The position numbers were made by a program, and so were the translations under genes. Under the pieces are notes generated by a model. The model ran no database searches. It saw only the letters and a list, made by a program, of their open reading frames with translations, and was not told the origin of the DNA. Below, piece by piece: positions 47,089 to 57,800 of a stretch of 64,000 bases of DNA (position 1 is the first letter of the stretch; every line of letters begins with the position of its first letter). The DNA comes from Caballeronia arationis (lineage in GTDB: Bacteria > Pseudomonadota > Gammaproteobacteria > Burkholderiales > Burkholderiaceae): positions 1-64,000 of the forward strand of contig NZ_FCOG02000010.1 in NCBI RefSeq assembly GCF_001544975.2. Reading direction: 5' to 3'.

Positions 47089-49014
47089 TTACTGCTGGCC
47101 AGCCGTCGCCGGCGCTTGAGTGATCTTCACCTTGGAGCGCGCCTTCAGCGACTCGAGATACGCTTCCATCTCCGCTTGCGCATAGACCTGCGCGACCTGC
47201 TGCTGCGCGCCCGCCAGGCGGTCCGCGGCGACCGGCGTGGCCTTCTGGATGCCGTTCACGCGGTAGATCGCATAACCGTCGTTGCCGAGATCGACGCCGA
47301 CATAAGCCGGCAGCTTCGACGCATCCGCCTTGAAGATCGCGCCGAGCGCAACAGGCGGCATGCCTTGCGGGTCGTTGCGCGACACCGTCGATACCGACGA
47401 GAAGCCCGCCGTCGAATTCGATTTCTGCACTTCGGCCAGCTTCGCCGCGCCATCCTTCCTGGCCATCGCAGCTGCTTCCTCAGCGACGACCTTCGCGCGC
47501 ACCGTGTCCTTCACCGTGTCGAGCGCGGGCACCGCGGCTGGCTTGTAGTCGGCCACACGGGCGGCGATCAGCGTGTTGCCGCCGACGTCGATGGCTTGCG
47601 TGTTATTGTGGTCCTTCACCGAGTCCGGCGCGAACACGGCTGCGAGGAACTTCGCGTTATTGAGCGGGTTGTCCTGCGGCAATTGCGGATTGGGCGTCGG
47701 CGCGACGGTCGCCGTCTGGATCTGGAGCTTGTACTTGTCGGCGGCGGGCTGCAGCGTCTTCGACTTCTCGTACACGGCGTCGGTGAAGCCCTGCGCATCG
47801 TCGGCCAGACTCTTCGACGCCTGCTGCGCCACGTAGTCCTTCGTGAGGGCGTCCTTCACTTCGTCGAACGGCTTCGTGCTCGCCGGCTTCACGTCGGTGG
47901 CCTGGATGATGTGATAGCCGAAGTCGGATTGCACGACATCGCTCACTTCGCCCTTCTTGAGGCCGAACGCGGCGTCGTCGAAGGCCTTGCCGCCCGCGAT
48001 CATGCCACGGCTGAAGTAGCCGAGATCGCCGCCCTTCGATGCCGAGCCAGGGTCTTCCGAATTTTTCTCCGCGATCTGCGCGAACTGGTCCGGATGTGCC
48101 TTCACCTGCGTGAGCAATTCGTCGGCCTTTGCCTTCGCCTTCGCCTTGTCGGCCGCGCTCCCGTCCTTCGGGGCGTTGATCAGGATGTGGCTCGCCCGCA
48201 CTTCGCCTTCCGTGCGATAGCGCTGGATATTGTCGTCGTAGTACTTCTTCAGGTCGGCATCAGTTGGTTTGATGACAGCCGACAACGTCGACGGCGACAA
48301 CACCAGGTACTGGATCGAAGCCGTCTCGGGCGTCGCGAATTCATTGCGATGCGCGTCGTAGTAGAACTTGATCTGCGCGACGGTCGGCTGGACCTTCGAC
48401 GTGTAGTCCGCCGTGCGGAACGCGAGCCCCTGCACGTCGCGGCGCTGCTCGGCAAGCTCGGTGAGACTCTGCGCCAGCGCCTTCGAAGTGAACGCGCTCG
48501 CCTGGATGCTGCCCGGGATCTGGTCGGTGGCGAGGCCATAGCGGATGCGCTCGTCGTATTGCTCGGGCGTCATGCCCTGCATCGCGAGCAGTTGCTTGTA
48601 GCGTTCGACGTCGATCGTGCCGTCGGGCTTGCGCAGCGACGAGATCACCGGATCGGCGAGCAGCGCGCGGCGCACGGCCTCGTCGGATGCGGTCAGATGC
48701 AGGCGCTGCGTTTCGTCGGCGAGCGCGCGCTGCTGCACGAGGCTGTCGACGAGCGCCGTGCGCATCGCGGGCGTCTCGAACATCTTCGGATCGAACTGCG
48801 CGCCGAGCATCTGCCGCGCGCGATCGACTTGCTGGCGCAACGCGTTGTCGTATTCGATGCGTGTGATCTTGTGACCGTTCACGCTCGCGACATTCGCGTT
48901 TTCGTCGAAGAAACTGCTGAACCCCTGAATGCCGACGATCCCCAGACCCGGCACAATGATGAGGATCAGGAGCGCCATCATCAGGCGTTGGTGATTGCGG
49001 AAAAAATCGAGCAT
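47089..49014 (-). CDS. ppiD: Periplasmic folding chaperone PpiD
   Basis: 641 residues. A short cytoplasmic start (MLDFFRNHQR) and one membrane helix (about 11-31) anchor a large periplasmic SurA-like chaperone. A parvulin domain (about 263-365) reads VRASHILINAPKDG through GDLGYFSRGMIAGGKAFDDAA to QSDFGYHIIQATD. A second, degenerate helical-beta region follows. It assists newly exported proteins near the Sec translocon. It lies directly downstream of the tRNA pair and hupB-lon, the usual order. Confidence 0.95.
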   Translation of the reverse strand: MLDFFRNHQRLMMALLILIIVPGLGIVGIQGFSSFFDENANVASVNGHKITRIEYDNALRQQVDRARQMLGAQFDPKMFETPAMRTALVDSLVQQRALADETQRLHLTASDEAVRRALLADPVISSLRKPDGTIDVERYKQLLAMQGMTPEQYDERIRYGLATDQIPGSIQASAFTSKALAQSLTELAEQRRDVQGLAFRTADYTSKVQPTVAQIKFYYDAHRNEFATPETASIQYLVLSPSTLSAVIKPTDADLKKYYDDNIQRYRTEGEVRASHILINAPKDGSAADKAKAKAKADELLTQVKAHPDQFAQIAEKNSEDPGSASKGGDLGYFSRGMIAGGKAFDDAAFGLKKGEVSDVVQSDFGYHIIQATDVKPASTKPFDEVKDALTKDYVAQQASKSLADDAQGFTDAVYEKSKTLQPAADKYKLQIQTATVAPTPNPQLPQDNPLNNAKFLAAVFAPDSVKDHNNTQAIDVGGNTLIAARVADYKPAAVPALDTVKDTVRAKVVAEEAAAMARKDGAAKLAEVQKSNSTAGFSSVSTVSRNDPQGMPPVALGAIFKADASKLPAYVGVDLGNDGYAIYRVNGIQKATPVAADRLAGAQQQVAQVYAQAEMEAYLESLKARSKVKITQAPATAGQQ

Positions 49015-49061
49015 GCGTAACGCTGCCTTAAGACAAAACGCCCGATATTACAGCAGCGGGC

Positions 49062-49092
49062 AATAAAAAAGGCGAACCGGAGTTCGCCTTTC
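49062..49092 (-). terminator. Terminator of the tRNA-Val/tRNA-Asp transcript
   Basis: AAGGCGAAC (49069-49077) pairs with GTTCGCCTT (49082-49090), loop four bases. On the minus strand the stem is followed by a T-run, directly after tRNA-Asp. Confidence 0.85.
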
Positions 49093-49102
49093 TCGTAGAT
49101 GC

Positions 49103-49179
49103 TGGCGGAGTGGACGGGACTCGAACCCGCGACCCCCGGCGTGACAGGCCGGTATTCTAACCGACTGAACTACCACTCC
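49103..49179 (-). tRNA. tRNA-Asp (GTC)
   Basis: 77 bases including the encoded CCA. Acceptor GGAGTGG/CCACTCC, D-arm with TTCAGTCGGTTAGAA, anticodon loop CTGTCAC with GTC, variable loop and T-arm GGGTTCGAGTCCC all fold. Confidence 0.97.
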
Positions 49180-49226
49180 TTTTGTTGCTGCTTACTGCTC
49201 TTGGTATTGCTCTTCGAATTCGGAAC

Positions 49227-49302
49227 TGGTGGGTGCTGAGAGGCTCGAACTCCCGACCTACGCCTTGTAAGGGCGCCGCTCTACCAACTGAGCTAAGCAC
49301 CC
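49227..49302 (-). tRNA. tRNA-Val (TAC)
   Basis: 76 bases with encoded CCA. Acceptor GGGTGCT/AGCACCC, D-arm AGCTCAGTTGGTAGAGC, anticodon loop with TAC flanked by CGCCCT and AAGGCG, T-arm GGGAGTTCGAGCCTCTC. It precedes tRNA-Asp by 47 bases on the same transcript. Confidence 0.97.
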
Positions 49303-49368
49303 GCTCCGCGATTCGTCCACCGGATTGTGAAGACGCTTTTTTGAAGCACCCCCTATCCAGCGAGTCCG

Positions 49369-49641
49369 CTAGTTTAGCGCATCTTTCAGCGCTTTGCCAG
49401 GGCGGAATTTGGGCACCTTGGCTGCCTTGATCTTGATCGCATCGCCCGTGCGCGGGTTGCGTCCGGTGCGCGCGACGCGCTTGCCGACCGCGAACGTACC
49501 GAAGCCCACGAGGGTCACCGTGCCGCCCTTCTTGAGCGTGCTGCGCACGCCGCCGATCACTGCGTCGAGTGCGCGGCCGGCTGCTGCTTTGGAGATATCG
49601 GCTTGCTGCGCAATATGGTCGATCAGTTCCGTTTTGTTCAT
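49369..49641 (-). CDS. hupB: HU-type nucleoid protein
   Basis: 90 residues. The N-terminus [21 protein letters not shown] and the DNA-arm signature [22 protein letters not shown] are diagnostic. It bends DNA and compacts the nucleoid. It follows lon, with a terminator and its own strong promoter in the 267-base gap, so it is expressed separately. Confidence 0.97.
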   Translation of the reverse strand: MNKTELIDHIAQQADISKAAAGRALDAVIGGVRSTLKKGGTVTLVGFGTFAVGKRVARTGRNPRTGDAIKIKAAKVPKFRPGKALKDALN

Positions 49642-49740
49642 TGTGATCCCCGAGTCTTTAGTTGCACGATGTTGTCGATGTAGTCCTTCATCGAAGCCGA
49701 TCGCTTCGACGGGCGTCCGGCCAAGCCGGGCGCGGCGCTC

Positions 49741-49769
49741 ATTAGAAGCAGCCGAAAGAGCCGTGTCAA
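49741..49769 (-). promoter_or_regulatory. Strong sigma-70 promoter of hupB
   Basis: Minus strand: -35 TTGACA (49764-49769, perfect), 17-base spacer, -10 TCTAAT (49741-49746, five of six). Start expected near 49734, leaving a leader of about 90 bases. Confidence 0.75.
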
Positions 49770-49824
49770 CGAGGGTTGCGCCTGATTTGGACCGTTGTGC
49801 AGCGCTTTAGAAGTCGTCGTCGAA

Positions 49825-49862
49825 AATGAAAAAACCCGCGGGGATTCGAGTCCGCGGGTTTT
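49825..49862 (-). terminator. Intrinsic terminator of lon
   Basis: AAAACCCGCGG (49831-49841) pairs with CCGCGGGTTTT (49852-49862), loop 10 bases. On the minus strand it is followed by TTTTTTCATTTTC, 46 bases after the lon stop. Confidence 0.85.
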
Positions 49863-49908
49863 TAGTGCTCAGTAACGCAACAAGTGTTGCGTTACCGATG
49901 TCGACGCC

Positions 49909-52332
49909 TTAGTGCTTGACGAACTCGCCGGCTGCAGGCGAATCCTTTTGCGCTTCGGCGGCGACCGGTGCCGGCTTCGCTTCCTCTTCAGGCAGCGCCT
50001 CCGGCACACGTTCGAGCGCGAGTTCGAGCACCTTGTCGATCCAGCGAACCGGAATGATCTCGATTGCGTTCTTCACGTTGTCCGGGATGTCCGCGAGATC
50101 CTTCGTGTTCTCTTCGGGAATCAGCGCGAGCTTGATGCCGCCGCGATGCGCCGCCAGCAGCTTCTCCTTCAGTCCGCCGATCGGCAGCACTTCGCCGCGC
50201 AACGTGATTTCGCCGGTCATCGCCACGTCGGCACGCACCGGGATGCCGGTGAGCACGGACACGAGCGCCGTCGTCATCGCGATACCGGCGGACGGACCGT
50301 CCTTCGGTGTCGCGCCTTCGGGCACGTGAATGTGGATGTCCTTCTTCTCGAAGGCTTCATCCGCCACGCCCAGACGCCGCGAACGCGAGCGAACCACCGA
50401 GCGCGCCGCTTCGACCGATTCCTTCATCACGTCGCCGAGCGAACCCGTGCGGATCACGTTGCCCTTGCCGGGCATGGACGCCGCTTCGATCGTCAGCAGA
50501 TCGCCGCCGACTTCCGTCCACGCGAGACCCGTTACCTGGCCGACCTGGTTTTCCTTCGCAGCCAGACCGAAGTCGTACTTGCGCACGCCGAGGAAGGTGT
50601 CGAGATTGCTGCCGTCGACCTTGACCGCACCTTCCGCCTTCTTCAGCAGCAGCATCTTCACGACCTTGCGCGAGATCTTCGAGATTTCACGTTCGAGCGA
50701 ACGCACGCCCGCTTCACGCGTGTAGTAACGAATGATGTCGCGGATGGCCTGCTCGGTCACATCGACTTCGCCGTCCTTCAGGCCGTTGTTGCGCTTCTGC
50801 TTCGGCAGCAGGTAACGCTGCGCGATGCTGACCTTCTCGTCTTCGGTGTAACCCGAGAGGCGGATGACTTCCATCCGGTCGAGCAGCGGCGGCGGAATGT
50901 TCAGCGAGTTCGACGTCGCGACGAACATCACATCCGACAGGTCGAAGTCGACTTCGATGTAGTGATCGGCGAACGTATGGTTCTGTTCGGGATCGAGCAC
51001 TTCGAGCAGAGCCGACGCCGGATCGCCGCGGAAATCCATGCCCATCTTGTCGACTTCGTCGAGCAGGAAGAGCGGATTGCGCACGCCGACTTTCGCGAGG
51101 CTTTGCAGGATCTTGCCCGGCATCGAGCCGATATACGTGCGGCGGTGACCGCGAATTTCGGACTCGTCATGCACGCCGCCCAGCGCCATGCGCACGAACT
51201 TCCGGTTCGTTGCGCGTGCGATAGACTGCCCGAGCGAGGTCTTGCCGACGCCCGGAGGCCCGACCAGGCACAGGATCGGCGCCTTCACCTTCTCGACGCG
51301 TTGCTGGACCGCGAGATACTCCAGAATGCGTTCCTTGACCTTTTCGAGGCCGAAGTGGTCTTCGTCGAGCACGCGTTCTGCATTCGTGAGGTCATTGTTG
51401 ACCTTGCTCTTCTTGCGCCACGGCAGGCCGATCAGCGTGTCGATGTAATTGCGCACGACCGTCGCTTCCGCCGACATCGGCGACATCAGCTTGAGCTTCT
51501 TCAGTTCGGCGTCGGCCTTCTTCTTGGCTTCCTTCGGCATGCGTGCGGCGGTGATGCGCTTCTCGAGTTCCTCGAGATCCGCGCCCTCTTCGCCTTCGCC
51601 CAGTTCCTTCTGGATGGCCTTGACCTGTTCGTTCAGGTAGTACTCGCGCTGGCTCTTTTCCATCTGACGCTTCACGCGTCCACGGATGCGCTTTTCGACC
51701 TGCAGGATGTCGATTTCGGCTTCGAGTTGCGCGAGCAGATGCTCGAGGCGCTCGATGACCGGGAACATCTCGAGGATGTGCTGCTTCTGGTCGAGCTTGA
51801 GCGGCAGATGCGCGGCGATCGTGTCGGCAAGGCGACCCGCTTCGTCGATGCCCGACAGCGAGGTCAGGATCTCCGGCGGAATCTTCTTGTTGAGCTTCAC
51901 GTACTGGTCGAACTGCGACACGATCGCGCGACGCAGCGCTTCGGTTTCGGCGCTGTCGGCGTGGTCGGGTTCGAGCGGCATCACGTCGCACGAGAATTGG
52001 GTTTCCTGCTCTTCGATGGAGAGCGTCTTCGCGCGCTGCAGGCCTTCGACGAGCACTTTCACGGTGCCGTCGGGCAGCTTCAGCATCTGCAGGATGTTGG
52101 CGATACAGCCAACTTCGTACATGTCCTTTTCGGTCGGCTCGTCCTTCGCCGCCGTTTTCTGGGCGACGAGCATGATGTGCTTGCCGCCTTCCATCGCGGC
52201 TTCGAGCGCCTTGATCGACTTGGGCCGCCCGACGAAGAGCGGAATCACCATATGCGGGAAAACGACTACGTCGCGCAGCGGAAGCAGCGGGAGCGTGATG
52301 CGTTCCTGCGGGAGGAGTTGGGTTCCTGACAT
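49909..52332 (-). CDS. lon: ATP-dependent protease La
   Basis: 807 residues. The N-terminal substrate domain starts [23 protein letters not shown], then a coiled region (about 195-285), the AAA+ module with Walker [11 protein letters not shown] and Walker [10 protein letters not shown], and the Ser-Lys protease domain with catalytic S681 in [10 protein letters not shown] and the Lys in [14 protein letters not shown]. It degrades misfolded and regulatory proteins. GGGGA lies eight bases before the ATG. An Ala/Pro-rich tail is longer than in E. coli. It follows clpX, which has a separate terminator. Confidence 0.97.
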   Translation of the reverse strand: MSGTQLLPQERITLPLLPLRDVVVFPHMVIPLFVGRPKSIKALEAAMEGGKHIMLVAQKTAAKDEPTEKDMYEVGCIANILQMLKLPDGTVKVLVEGLQRAKTLSIEEQETQFSCDVMPLEPDHADSAETEALRRAIVSQFDQYVKLNKKIPPEILTSLSGIDEAGRLADTIAAHLPLKLDQKQHILEMFPVIERLEHLLAQLEAEIDILQVEKRIRGRVKRQMEKSQREYYLNEQVKAIQKELGEGEEGADLEELEKRITAARMPKEAKKKADAELKKLKLMSPMSAEATVVRNYIDTLIGLPWRKKSKVNNDLTNAERVLDEDHFGLEKVKERILEYLAVQQRVEKVKAPILCLVGPPGVGKTSLGQSIARATNRKFVRMALGGVHDESEIRGHRRTYIGSMPGKILQSLAKVGVRNPLFLLDEVDKMGMDFRGDPASALLEVLDPEQNHTFADHYIEVDFDLSDVMFVATSNSLNIPPPLLDRMEVIRLSGYTEDEKVSIAQRYLLPKQKRNNGLKDGEVDVTEQAIRDIIRYYTREAGVRSLEREISKISRKVVKMLLLKKAEGAVKVDGSNLDTFLGVRKYDFGLAAKENQVGQVTGLAWTEVGGDLLTIEAASMPGKGNVIRTGSLGDVMKESVEAARSVVRSRSRRLGVADEAFEKKDIHIHVPEGATPKDGPSAGIAMTTALVSVLTGIPVRADVAMTGEITLRGEVLPIGGLKEKLLAAHRGGIKLALIPEENTKDLADIPDNVKNAIEIIPVRWIDKVLELALERVPEALPEEEAKPAPVAAEAQKDSPAAGEFVKH

Positions 52333-52465
52333 TTCATTTCCCCAGTAGTGGAATCAGTTCGTTCGTAAGTAAGGCCTGCGGACATCAAATACAAGCCTAC
52401 GCATGAGGGAAAAGTTCAGTTCGAAAAGATCGCGTCAGTAACGTCCACAAGATATCCGAAAAATA

Positions 52466-52500
52466 AACAAAAAGCCGTTCACGTTGCCATGAACGGCCTT
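52466..52500 (-). terminator. Intrinsic terminator of clpX
   Basis: GCCGTTCA (52474-52481) pairs with TGAACGGC (52490-52497). On the minus strand TTTTTGTTTATTTTT follows, just after the clpX stop. Confidence 0.85.
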
Positions 52501-52521
52501 TCGCCGACACACAGCCCAATC

Positions 52522-53793
52522 TCAGTTCGAGCCCGCTACCTTCGGTGCATCTTCATAGATGAGCAGTGGCTTGCCGTCGCCGTCGATCGTGTTGTCGTCG
52601 ACAATGACCTTGCTCACGCCCTTCATCGTCGGGAGTTCGTACATTACGTCCAGCAACGCCTGTTCCAGAATCGAACGCAGTCCGCGCGCGCCGGTCTTGC
52701 GGCGGATCGCCTTCTGCGCAATGGCCTGCAACGCCGCCGGACGGATTTCGAGTTCGACCCGTTCCATGTTGAAAAGCTTGTGATACTGCTTCACGAGCGC
52801 GTTCTTCGGCTCGATCAGGATCTTCACGAGCGCGGTTTCGTCGAGCTTGCCGAGCGTGGCGACCACCGGCAGACGGCCGATCAGTTCCGGAATCAGGCCG
52901 AACTTGATCAGGTCTTCCGGTTCGACGTCGCGCAGCACTTCGCCCGCATCGCGCTCCTGCTTGCTCTTCACGCTCGCGCCAAAGCCGATGCCGGTCTTTT
53001 CCGTGCGATCGGTAATGACTTTTTCGAGCCCGTCGAACGCGCCGCCGCAGACGAACAGGATGTTGGTCGTATCGACCTGGATGAAATCCTGGTTCGGGTG
53101 CTTGCGCCCGCCTTGCGGCGGCACCGACGCCATCGTGCCTTCGATCAGCTTGAGCAACGCCTGCTGGACGCCCTCGCCCGACACGTCGCGCGTGATGGAC
53201 GGGTTATCCGACTTGCGGCTGATCTTGTCGATTTCGTCGATATAAACGATGCCGCGCTGCGCCTTGTCGACTTCGTAGTTGCAGTTTTGCAGCAGCTTTT
53301 GAATGATGTTCTCGACGTCTTCGCCGACGTAGCCGGCTTCCGTCAGCGTCGTCGCATCGGCGATGACGAACGGGACGTTCAACATTCGTGCAAGCGTCTG
53401 CGCGAGCAAGGTCTTGCCCGAGCCGGTCGGCCCGATCAGGAGAATGTTGCTCTTGGACAGCTCGATCTCGTCTTTCTTGTCGAGATGTTTGAGACGCTTG
53501 TAATGGTTGTACACAGCCACCGCGAGAATCTTCTTCGCGCGTTCCTGGCCGATCACGTACTGATTAAGAATATCGCTGATTTCCTGCGGGCTCGGCAGGT
53601 CGGACTTCGAGAGTCCGGCTTCTTCCGCCGCGCCGGCTGCTTCGTCGCGAATGATCTCGTTGCACAGATCGATACATTCGTCGCAGATGAACACCGACGG
53701 GCCAGCGATGAGCTTTTTAACCTCATGCTGGCTCTTGCCGCAAAACGAGCAATACAACAGCTTTTCGCTGTTTGAACCTTTTTTGTCCGCCAT
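52522..53793 (-). CDS. clpX: ClpXP ATPase subunit
   Basis: 423 residues. The N-terminal zinc domain has C15, C18, C37 and C40. Walker [11 protein letters not shown] at 121-130, Walker [10 protein letters not shown], pore loop with GYVGED, the ClpP-contacting IGF loop (seen as TGIGFGASV) and sensor-2 GARGLRSI. It unfolds proteins and feeds them to ClpP. It is 163 bases after clpP, a gap holding a hairpin without U-run. Confidence 0.97.
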   Translation of the reverse strand: MADKKGSNSEKLLYCSFCGKSQHEVKKLIAGPSVFICDECIDLCNEIIRDEAAGAAEEAGLSKSDLPSPQEISDILNQYVIGQERAKKILAVAVYNHYKRLKHLDKKDEIELSKSNILLIGPTGSGKTLLAQTLARMLNVPFVIADATTLTEAGYVGEDVENIIQKLLQNCNYEVDKAQRGIVYIDEIDKISRKSDNPSITRDVSGEGVQQALLKLIEGTMASVPPQGGRKHPNQDFIQVDTTNILFVCGGAFDGLEKVITDRTEKTGIGFGASVKSKQERDAGEVLRDVEPEDLIKFGLIPELIGRLPVVATLGKLDETALVKILIEPKNALVKQYHKLFNMERVELEIRPAALQAIAQKAIRRKTGARGLRSILEQALLDVMYELPTMKGVSKVIVDDNTIDGDGKPLLIYEDAPKVAGSN

Positions 53794-53910
53794 AGATGTG
53801 TAAGCCTCCGGACACTCGATTACATAATACGCCCTTCGATCTCGTCACGCAGATACGGCCGGCGCGACAACGAAAGGTCACTGGCGTTCTGCCGCAGGCG
53901 CTTCGGGCGG

Positions 53911-53934
53911 GCTGGCTTCGTTCGGCAAGCCAGC
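53911..53934 (-). promoter_or_regulatory. Intercistronic hairpin between clpP and clpX
   Basis: GCTGGCTT (53911-53918) and AAGCCAGC (53927-53934) form an 8-bp stem with an 8-base loop, starting 22 bases after the clpP stop. No U-run follows, so it looks like an mRNA-stabilising or partial-readthrough element. Confidence 0.45.
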
Positions 53935-53956
53935 GCGATGTTGCTTGAAAATGCGA

Positions 53957-54610
53957 TCAGGGACGCTTGTGCAGCACCTGGTCGACGAGACCGTAGGCTT
54001 GCGCGTCATCGCCGGACATGAAGTTGTCGCGGTCGGTGTCGCGCGCAATGCGCTCGACCGGCTGACCCGTGTGATGCGACAGCAACTGGTTCAGGCGCTC
54101 CTTCAGGTACAGGATTTCGCGCGCCTGAATCTCGATGTCGGACGCTTGGCCGCGTGCGCCGCCAAGCGGCTGGTGGATCATCACGCGGGCGTTCGGCAGC
54201 GCAACGCGCTTGCCCTTCGCACCGGCCGCCAGCAGGAACGCGCCCATGCTTGCAGCAAGACCCATGCACAGCGTCGCGACGTCGGGCTTCACGAACTGCA
54301 TCGTGTCGTAAATCGCCATGCCCGCCGAAACCGAACCGCCCGGGCTGTTGATATAGAGGCTGATGTCCTTGTCTGGATTCTCGCTTTCGAGGAACAGCAA
54401 CTGCGCGACGACGAGATTCGCCGTCTGGTCGTTCACTTCGCCGACGAGGAACACCACGCGCTCTTTCAGCAGACGCGAGTAGATGTCATAGGCACGTTCG
54501 CCGCGGCCACTCGTTTCCACGACCATCGGAACGAGGCCGAGCGCCTGGGCTTCGAAGTCCCGCGGCGCATTTGAGGCGAGTGTGTCGAGCAATTGAGCGC
54601 GAAAGGTCAT
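53957..54610 (-). CDS. clpP: ATP-dependent Clp protease proteolytic subunit
   Basis: 217 residues. The serine protease triad is S121 ([11 protein letters not shown]), H146 (MIHQPLGG) and D195, with the same spacings as in E. coli ClpP. The [14 protein letters not shown] oxyanion strand precedes the Ser. A short propeptide (about 13 residues) is likely removed. AGGAA six bases before the ATG at 54610 fixes the start; the longer upstream frame is spurious. Forms tetradecamers with ClpX or ClpA caps. Confidence 0.97.
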   Translation of the reverse strand: MTFRAQLLDTLASNAPRDFEAQALGLVPMVVETSGRGERAYDIYSRLLKERVVFLVGEVNDQTANLVVAQLLFLESENPDKDISLYINSPGGSVSAGMAIYDTMQFVKPDVATLCMGLAASMGAFLLAAGAKGKRVALPNARVMIHQPLGGARGQASDIEIQAREILYLKERLNQLLSHHTGQPVERIARDTDRDNFMSGDDAQAYGLVDQVLHKRP

Positions 54611-54694
54611 GCAATTTCCTTGTTCGGAATAGGGATACTGGACCACACAAGAACATTCAGCGGAACAACGGCATCCGCTCGCACAAACTTTAAT

Positions 54695-54736
54695 GCAAAA
54701 AGGCGTGCGGGCCGTCACGCCGACGACCCGCACGCC
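54695..54736 (-). terminator. Intrinsic terminator of tig
   Basis: GGCGTGCGGG (54702-54711) pairs over 10 bases with CCCGCACGCC (54727-54736), loop 15 bases. On the minus strand it is followed by TTTTTGCATT. It separates tig from clpP, so clpP needs its own promoter or readthrough. Confidence 0.8.
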
Positions 54737-54749
54737 CCTTGGACGTCGC

Positions 54750-56096
54750 TTAAGGCTGCGCTGTTGCGCTCGCCAGTTCCTCGAAGCTGACTTCCTTGTC
54801 GGTCACCTTGGCCTTCCCGAGCACGAAGTCGACGACGTTGCTCTCTACAACGTACGCTTCCATCTCGGACAGGCGCTGCTGGTTGGAATAATACCAGCGG
54901 ACGACTTCCTTCGGGTCTTCGTAGCTTTTGGCGAATTCGTCTACTTCCGCACGGATCTGTTCCGGCTTCGCCTGCAACTCGTTCGCCTTCACCAGCTCTG
55001 CAAGAACGAGGCCCAGTTTCACGCGGCGCTCGGCCTGCTCGGCGAACATTTCGGCCGGGATCGGCGCGTCAGCCGCGTTCGGCACACCGCGCTGCTGCAG
55101 ATCCTGGCGCGCCATCTCGACGAGACGCTCCTGATCCTGCTCGATCAGCGCCTTCGGCACGTCGAGTTCGGAGATCTTGAGGAGCGCATCCATGACCTGG
55201 TTCTTCACGATCTGCTGCGTACGGCGCTTCGCTTCGCGCTCGAGGTTGTCCTTGATTTCGGCGCGCATCTTCGAGAGATCGCCGTCTTCGATCCCGAGTG
55301 ACTTCGCGAATTCGCCGTCGATTTCCGGCAGATGCGGCCACTCGATCTTCTTCATCGTGATCGTGAATTGCGCCGTCTTGCCCGCCACTTCCTTGCCGTG
55401 GTAGTCCTCGGGGAACTTCAGGTCGAATTCGCGCGATTCGCCGACCGCGAGGCCGAGCGCCGCCTTTTCGAATTCCGGCAGCATGCGGCCTTCACCGAGC
55501 ACGAACGAGAAATCTTCCGCGCTGCCGCCCTGGAACGCTTCGCCGTCGATCTTGCCGACGAAATCCATCGTCACGCGGTCGCCGTCCTTGGCCGCGGTTT
55601 CGCCGCCGCCGTCGCCATGCTCGCCCGCTTCGCCGCGCGCGTGGTAGTGCACGCGCTGCTTGCGCAGGATGTCCAGCGTCCGGTCGATTTCGGCTTCCGA
55701 GATGGTCGTGACCGTGCGCTCGATTTCGGCCGTCGCGACGTCGCCCAGCTTCACTTCCGGATAGATCTCGAAGGTCGCGTCGAACGCGTAGGCGTCGGCC
55801 GGCGCTTCGTCACCCTTCGGCGCAAAGCTCGGCTGGCCTGCGACGCGCAGGTTTTCGGCGCGCGTCACGTCGAAGAACTCCTTGCCGACCTTGTCGCTCA
55901 GCACTTCGGCTTCGACCTGGCCCTGGTACTGCTGCGTGACCATCTTGAGCGGCACCTTGCCCGGGCGGAAACCCGGCATGCGCACGTTCTTCGCCAGTTG
56001 GCGGATACGCGAATCCACTTCCTTCTGCACCGTGTCCTTCGGCAGGGAAATGGTCACGCGGCGTTCGAGCTTGCCGAGGTTTTCAACGTTAGCCAT
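54750..56096 (-). CDS. tig: Trigger factor
   Basis: 448 residues. The ribosome-binding N-domain starts [19 protein letters not shown] with the signature [10 protein letters not shown] (GFRxGKxP loop, about 43-52). The FKBP-like isomerase domain (about 160-250) contains [20 protein letters not shown] and [17 protein letters not shown]. The helical C-domain ends near LASATAQP. A small linker insert with [13 protein letters not shown] is lineage-specific. It is the ribosome-associated chaperone and isomerase. It heads the tig-clpP-clpX-lon order. Confidence 0.97.
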   Translation of the reverse strand: MANVENLGKLERRVTISLPKDTVQKEVDSRIRQLAKNVRMPGFRPGKVPLKMVTQQYQGQVEAEVLSDKVGKEFFDVTRAENLRVAGQPSFAPKGDEAPADAYAFDATFEIYPEVKLGDVATAEIERTVTTISEAEIDRTLDILRKQRVHYHARGEAGEHGDGGGETAAKDGDRVTMDFVGKIDGEAFQGGSAEDFSFVLGEGRMLPEFEKAALGLAVGESREFDLKFPEDYHGKEVAGKTAQFTITMKKIEWPHLPEIDGEFAKSLGIEDGDLSKMRAEIKDNLEREAKRRTQQIVKNQVMDALLKISELDVPKALIEQDQERLVEMARQDLQQRGVPNAADAPIPAEMFAEQAERRVKLGLVLAELVKANELQAKPEQIRAEVDEFAKSYEDPKEVVRWYYSNQQRLSEMEAYVVESNVVDFVLGKAKVTDKEVSFEELASATAQP

Positions 56097-56556
56097 GGCT
56101 TCTATCGTCCTAGAGTATTCGGGTATTCGGGTTCGTTTGACGGGTGTGTCTGGTCTGTGGCTGGTTCGTACCGCGCCATGCCCGGCGCCGCGCACCGGGA
56201 GCGCTCGCGCGCTGCATGTTCCGATGTCCGGGCTGCCGTCGACGTGTTACGAGTCAACAGAGCCGAACATTTTAGCAAACAATTCGATGCCCTCGCCGCG
56301 TTTGCCTGCCCGGTGCATAAATCGGGGCATTTCCGGGCCGATTTCGGCGTTAATCCGCGTTTCTGAAGGCCGAATCCGCGCGCACAATGCCGGCTATCGC
56401 AGCGACGCTATTTTGCGCAGCGCGACGCGCTGATAAGCTTGCCGGCGCGACGCGCATCCGCTTTTGGCCGTCCGGCCACGCGGGGAGCGCATGCGGCAAG
56501 GGAGTTACATGAGTCCTCGCCGCGCGATTTCAATCCATTCCAATACCCGAGACACC
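56097..56556. other. Intergenic region between divergent tig and glycerate kinase genes, 460 bases
   Basis: No gene is supported. Next to tig there is a small direct repeat (two copies of TATTCGGG at about 56116-56132) in the presumed leader. The extended -10 of tig at 56269-56277 is listed separately. The last 100 bases contain two in-frame ATGs with ribosome-site-like sequences ahead of the kinase core. Confidence 0.5.
56269..56277 (-). promoter_or_regulatory. Candidate extended -10 promoter of tig
   Basis: Minus strand TG-C-TAAAAT, five of six to the -10 consensus with the TG extension. It implies a leader of about 165 bases. Confidence 0.4.
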
Positions 56557-57702
56557 ATGCCAAACGCCATGTCCGCACCTGTCGTCGTCATCGCTCCTGA
56601 TTCCTTCAAAGGCTCGCTCAGCGCCGAACAGGTGGCGAACGCCATCGCGACGGGCGTGCGGCGCGCACGCGCGGATGCCGTCGTGCGGATCTGCCCGATG
56701 GCCGATGGCGGCGAAGGCACGCTCGACGCCATGCTCGCGGCGGGAGGCGAGCGCCGCATGCTGGACGTGCGCGGCGCCGCGGGCGACCGGCGCCAGGCGG
56801 CGACGGGCCTGCTCGGCGACGGCAGCGCGATTCTCGAGACGGCGGAAGTCGTCGGCATCACCGACGCGGACGGCATGGCCGTTCCGGTTACCGAACGCGA
56901 TACGCGCGGCATGGGCGAAGCGATCCGCGCGCTGCTCGACCTGGGGGCGCGGCGCTTCTATGTGGCGCTCGGCGGAAGCAGCACCAATGACGGCGGCGCG
57001 GGCCTCCTGGTCGGCCTCGGCCTCAGGCTTTTCGATGCCGACGGCAACGAACTCGCGCCGACGCCGTCGTCGCTGCCGAAGATCGCCCGCATCGACGCCT
57101 CCGGGCTCGATGCGCGACTGAAGGACGCGGAATTCATCGGCATGTCGGATGTCGACAATCCGCTCACCGGCGAGCACGGCGCGACCGCGATCTTCGGGCC
57201 GCAGAAAGGTGTCGAACCCGCGCAGGTGAAGGACGTCGATGCTGCCCTCGCCCATTTCGCCGATCTGCTCGAACCGGCGCTCGGACGCGACACCCGCGAC
57301 AATCCGGGCGCGGGCGCGGCGGGCGGCCTCGGCTTCGCGCTGCACATGCTGGGTGCGCAGTTCGAGCCGGGCGCGGAGGTCGTCGCGCGCAAGATCGGGC
57401 TCGATGCGGCGCTCGAGGGCGCGAGCTGGCTCATCACCGGCGAAGGGCGCTCGGATGTGCAGACGCTGCACGGCAAGGCGCCGTTCATCGCGTGCAAGCA
57501 TGCGCGGGCAGCGAACATCGAAGCGACGCTGATGTCGGGCGGGATCGATCCGGCGGCGCTGCCGCGCCTGTCCGAATTCTTCAGCGGATGCTTTTCACCG
57601 GCGCCGGGCCCGATCACGCTCGAAGTCGCGATCCGCGATGCCGCGACGCTGCTTGCGAACGAAGCCGAGCAGCTCACGCGGTTGAAGTTCGGCGTGCGGT
57701 AA
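56557..57702 (+). CDS. Glycerate kinase (GlxK/GarK type)
   Basis: 381 residues from the chosen start. The family opening VVVIAPDSFKGSLSAEQVANAI, CPMADGGEGTLDAM, VALGGSSTNDGGAG and the closing GEGRSDVQTLHGKAP are all present. It phosphorylates D-glycerate to 2-phosphoglycerate in glyoxylate/glucarate breakdown. Start is uncertain: 56557 lies just before the core; 56509 has GGGAG four bases upstream and would add 16 residues; 56569 is also possible. It converges with the PepSY gene and has no pathway neighbour. Confidence 0.93.
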   Translation: MPNAMSAPVVVIAPDSFKGSLSAEQVANAIATGVRRARADAVVRICPMADGGEGTLDAMLAAGGERRMLDVRGAAGDRRQAATGLLGDGSAILETAEVVGITDADGMAVPVTERDTRGMGEAIRALLDLGARRFYVALGGSSTNDGGAGLLVGLGLRLFDADGNELAPTPSSLPKIARIDASGLDARLKDAEFIGMSDVDNPLTGEHGATAIFGPQKGVEPAQVKDVDAALAHFADLLEPALGRDTRDNPGAGAAGGLGFALHMLGAQFEPGAEVVARKIGLDAALEGASWLITGEGRSDVQTLHGKAPFIACKHARAANIEATLMSGGIDPAALPRLSEFFSGCFSPAPGPITLEVAIRDAATLLANEAEQLTRLKFGVR

Positions 57703-57800
57703 GGCGGGTTGACGCGCTCGCGCGACTGACGCTCGTCGGCGAGCTGCCTGGCGAGCGCGCGGCGCCGCGTCGGCGTCGCGTGCCTTGCATCGTGACCCGC

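Noticed and set aside
52333..52465. Heat-shock (sigma-32) promoter upstream of lon
   Set aside because: A CCCTCAT resembling the -10 is present, but no convincing CTTGAA box lies at the right distance.
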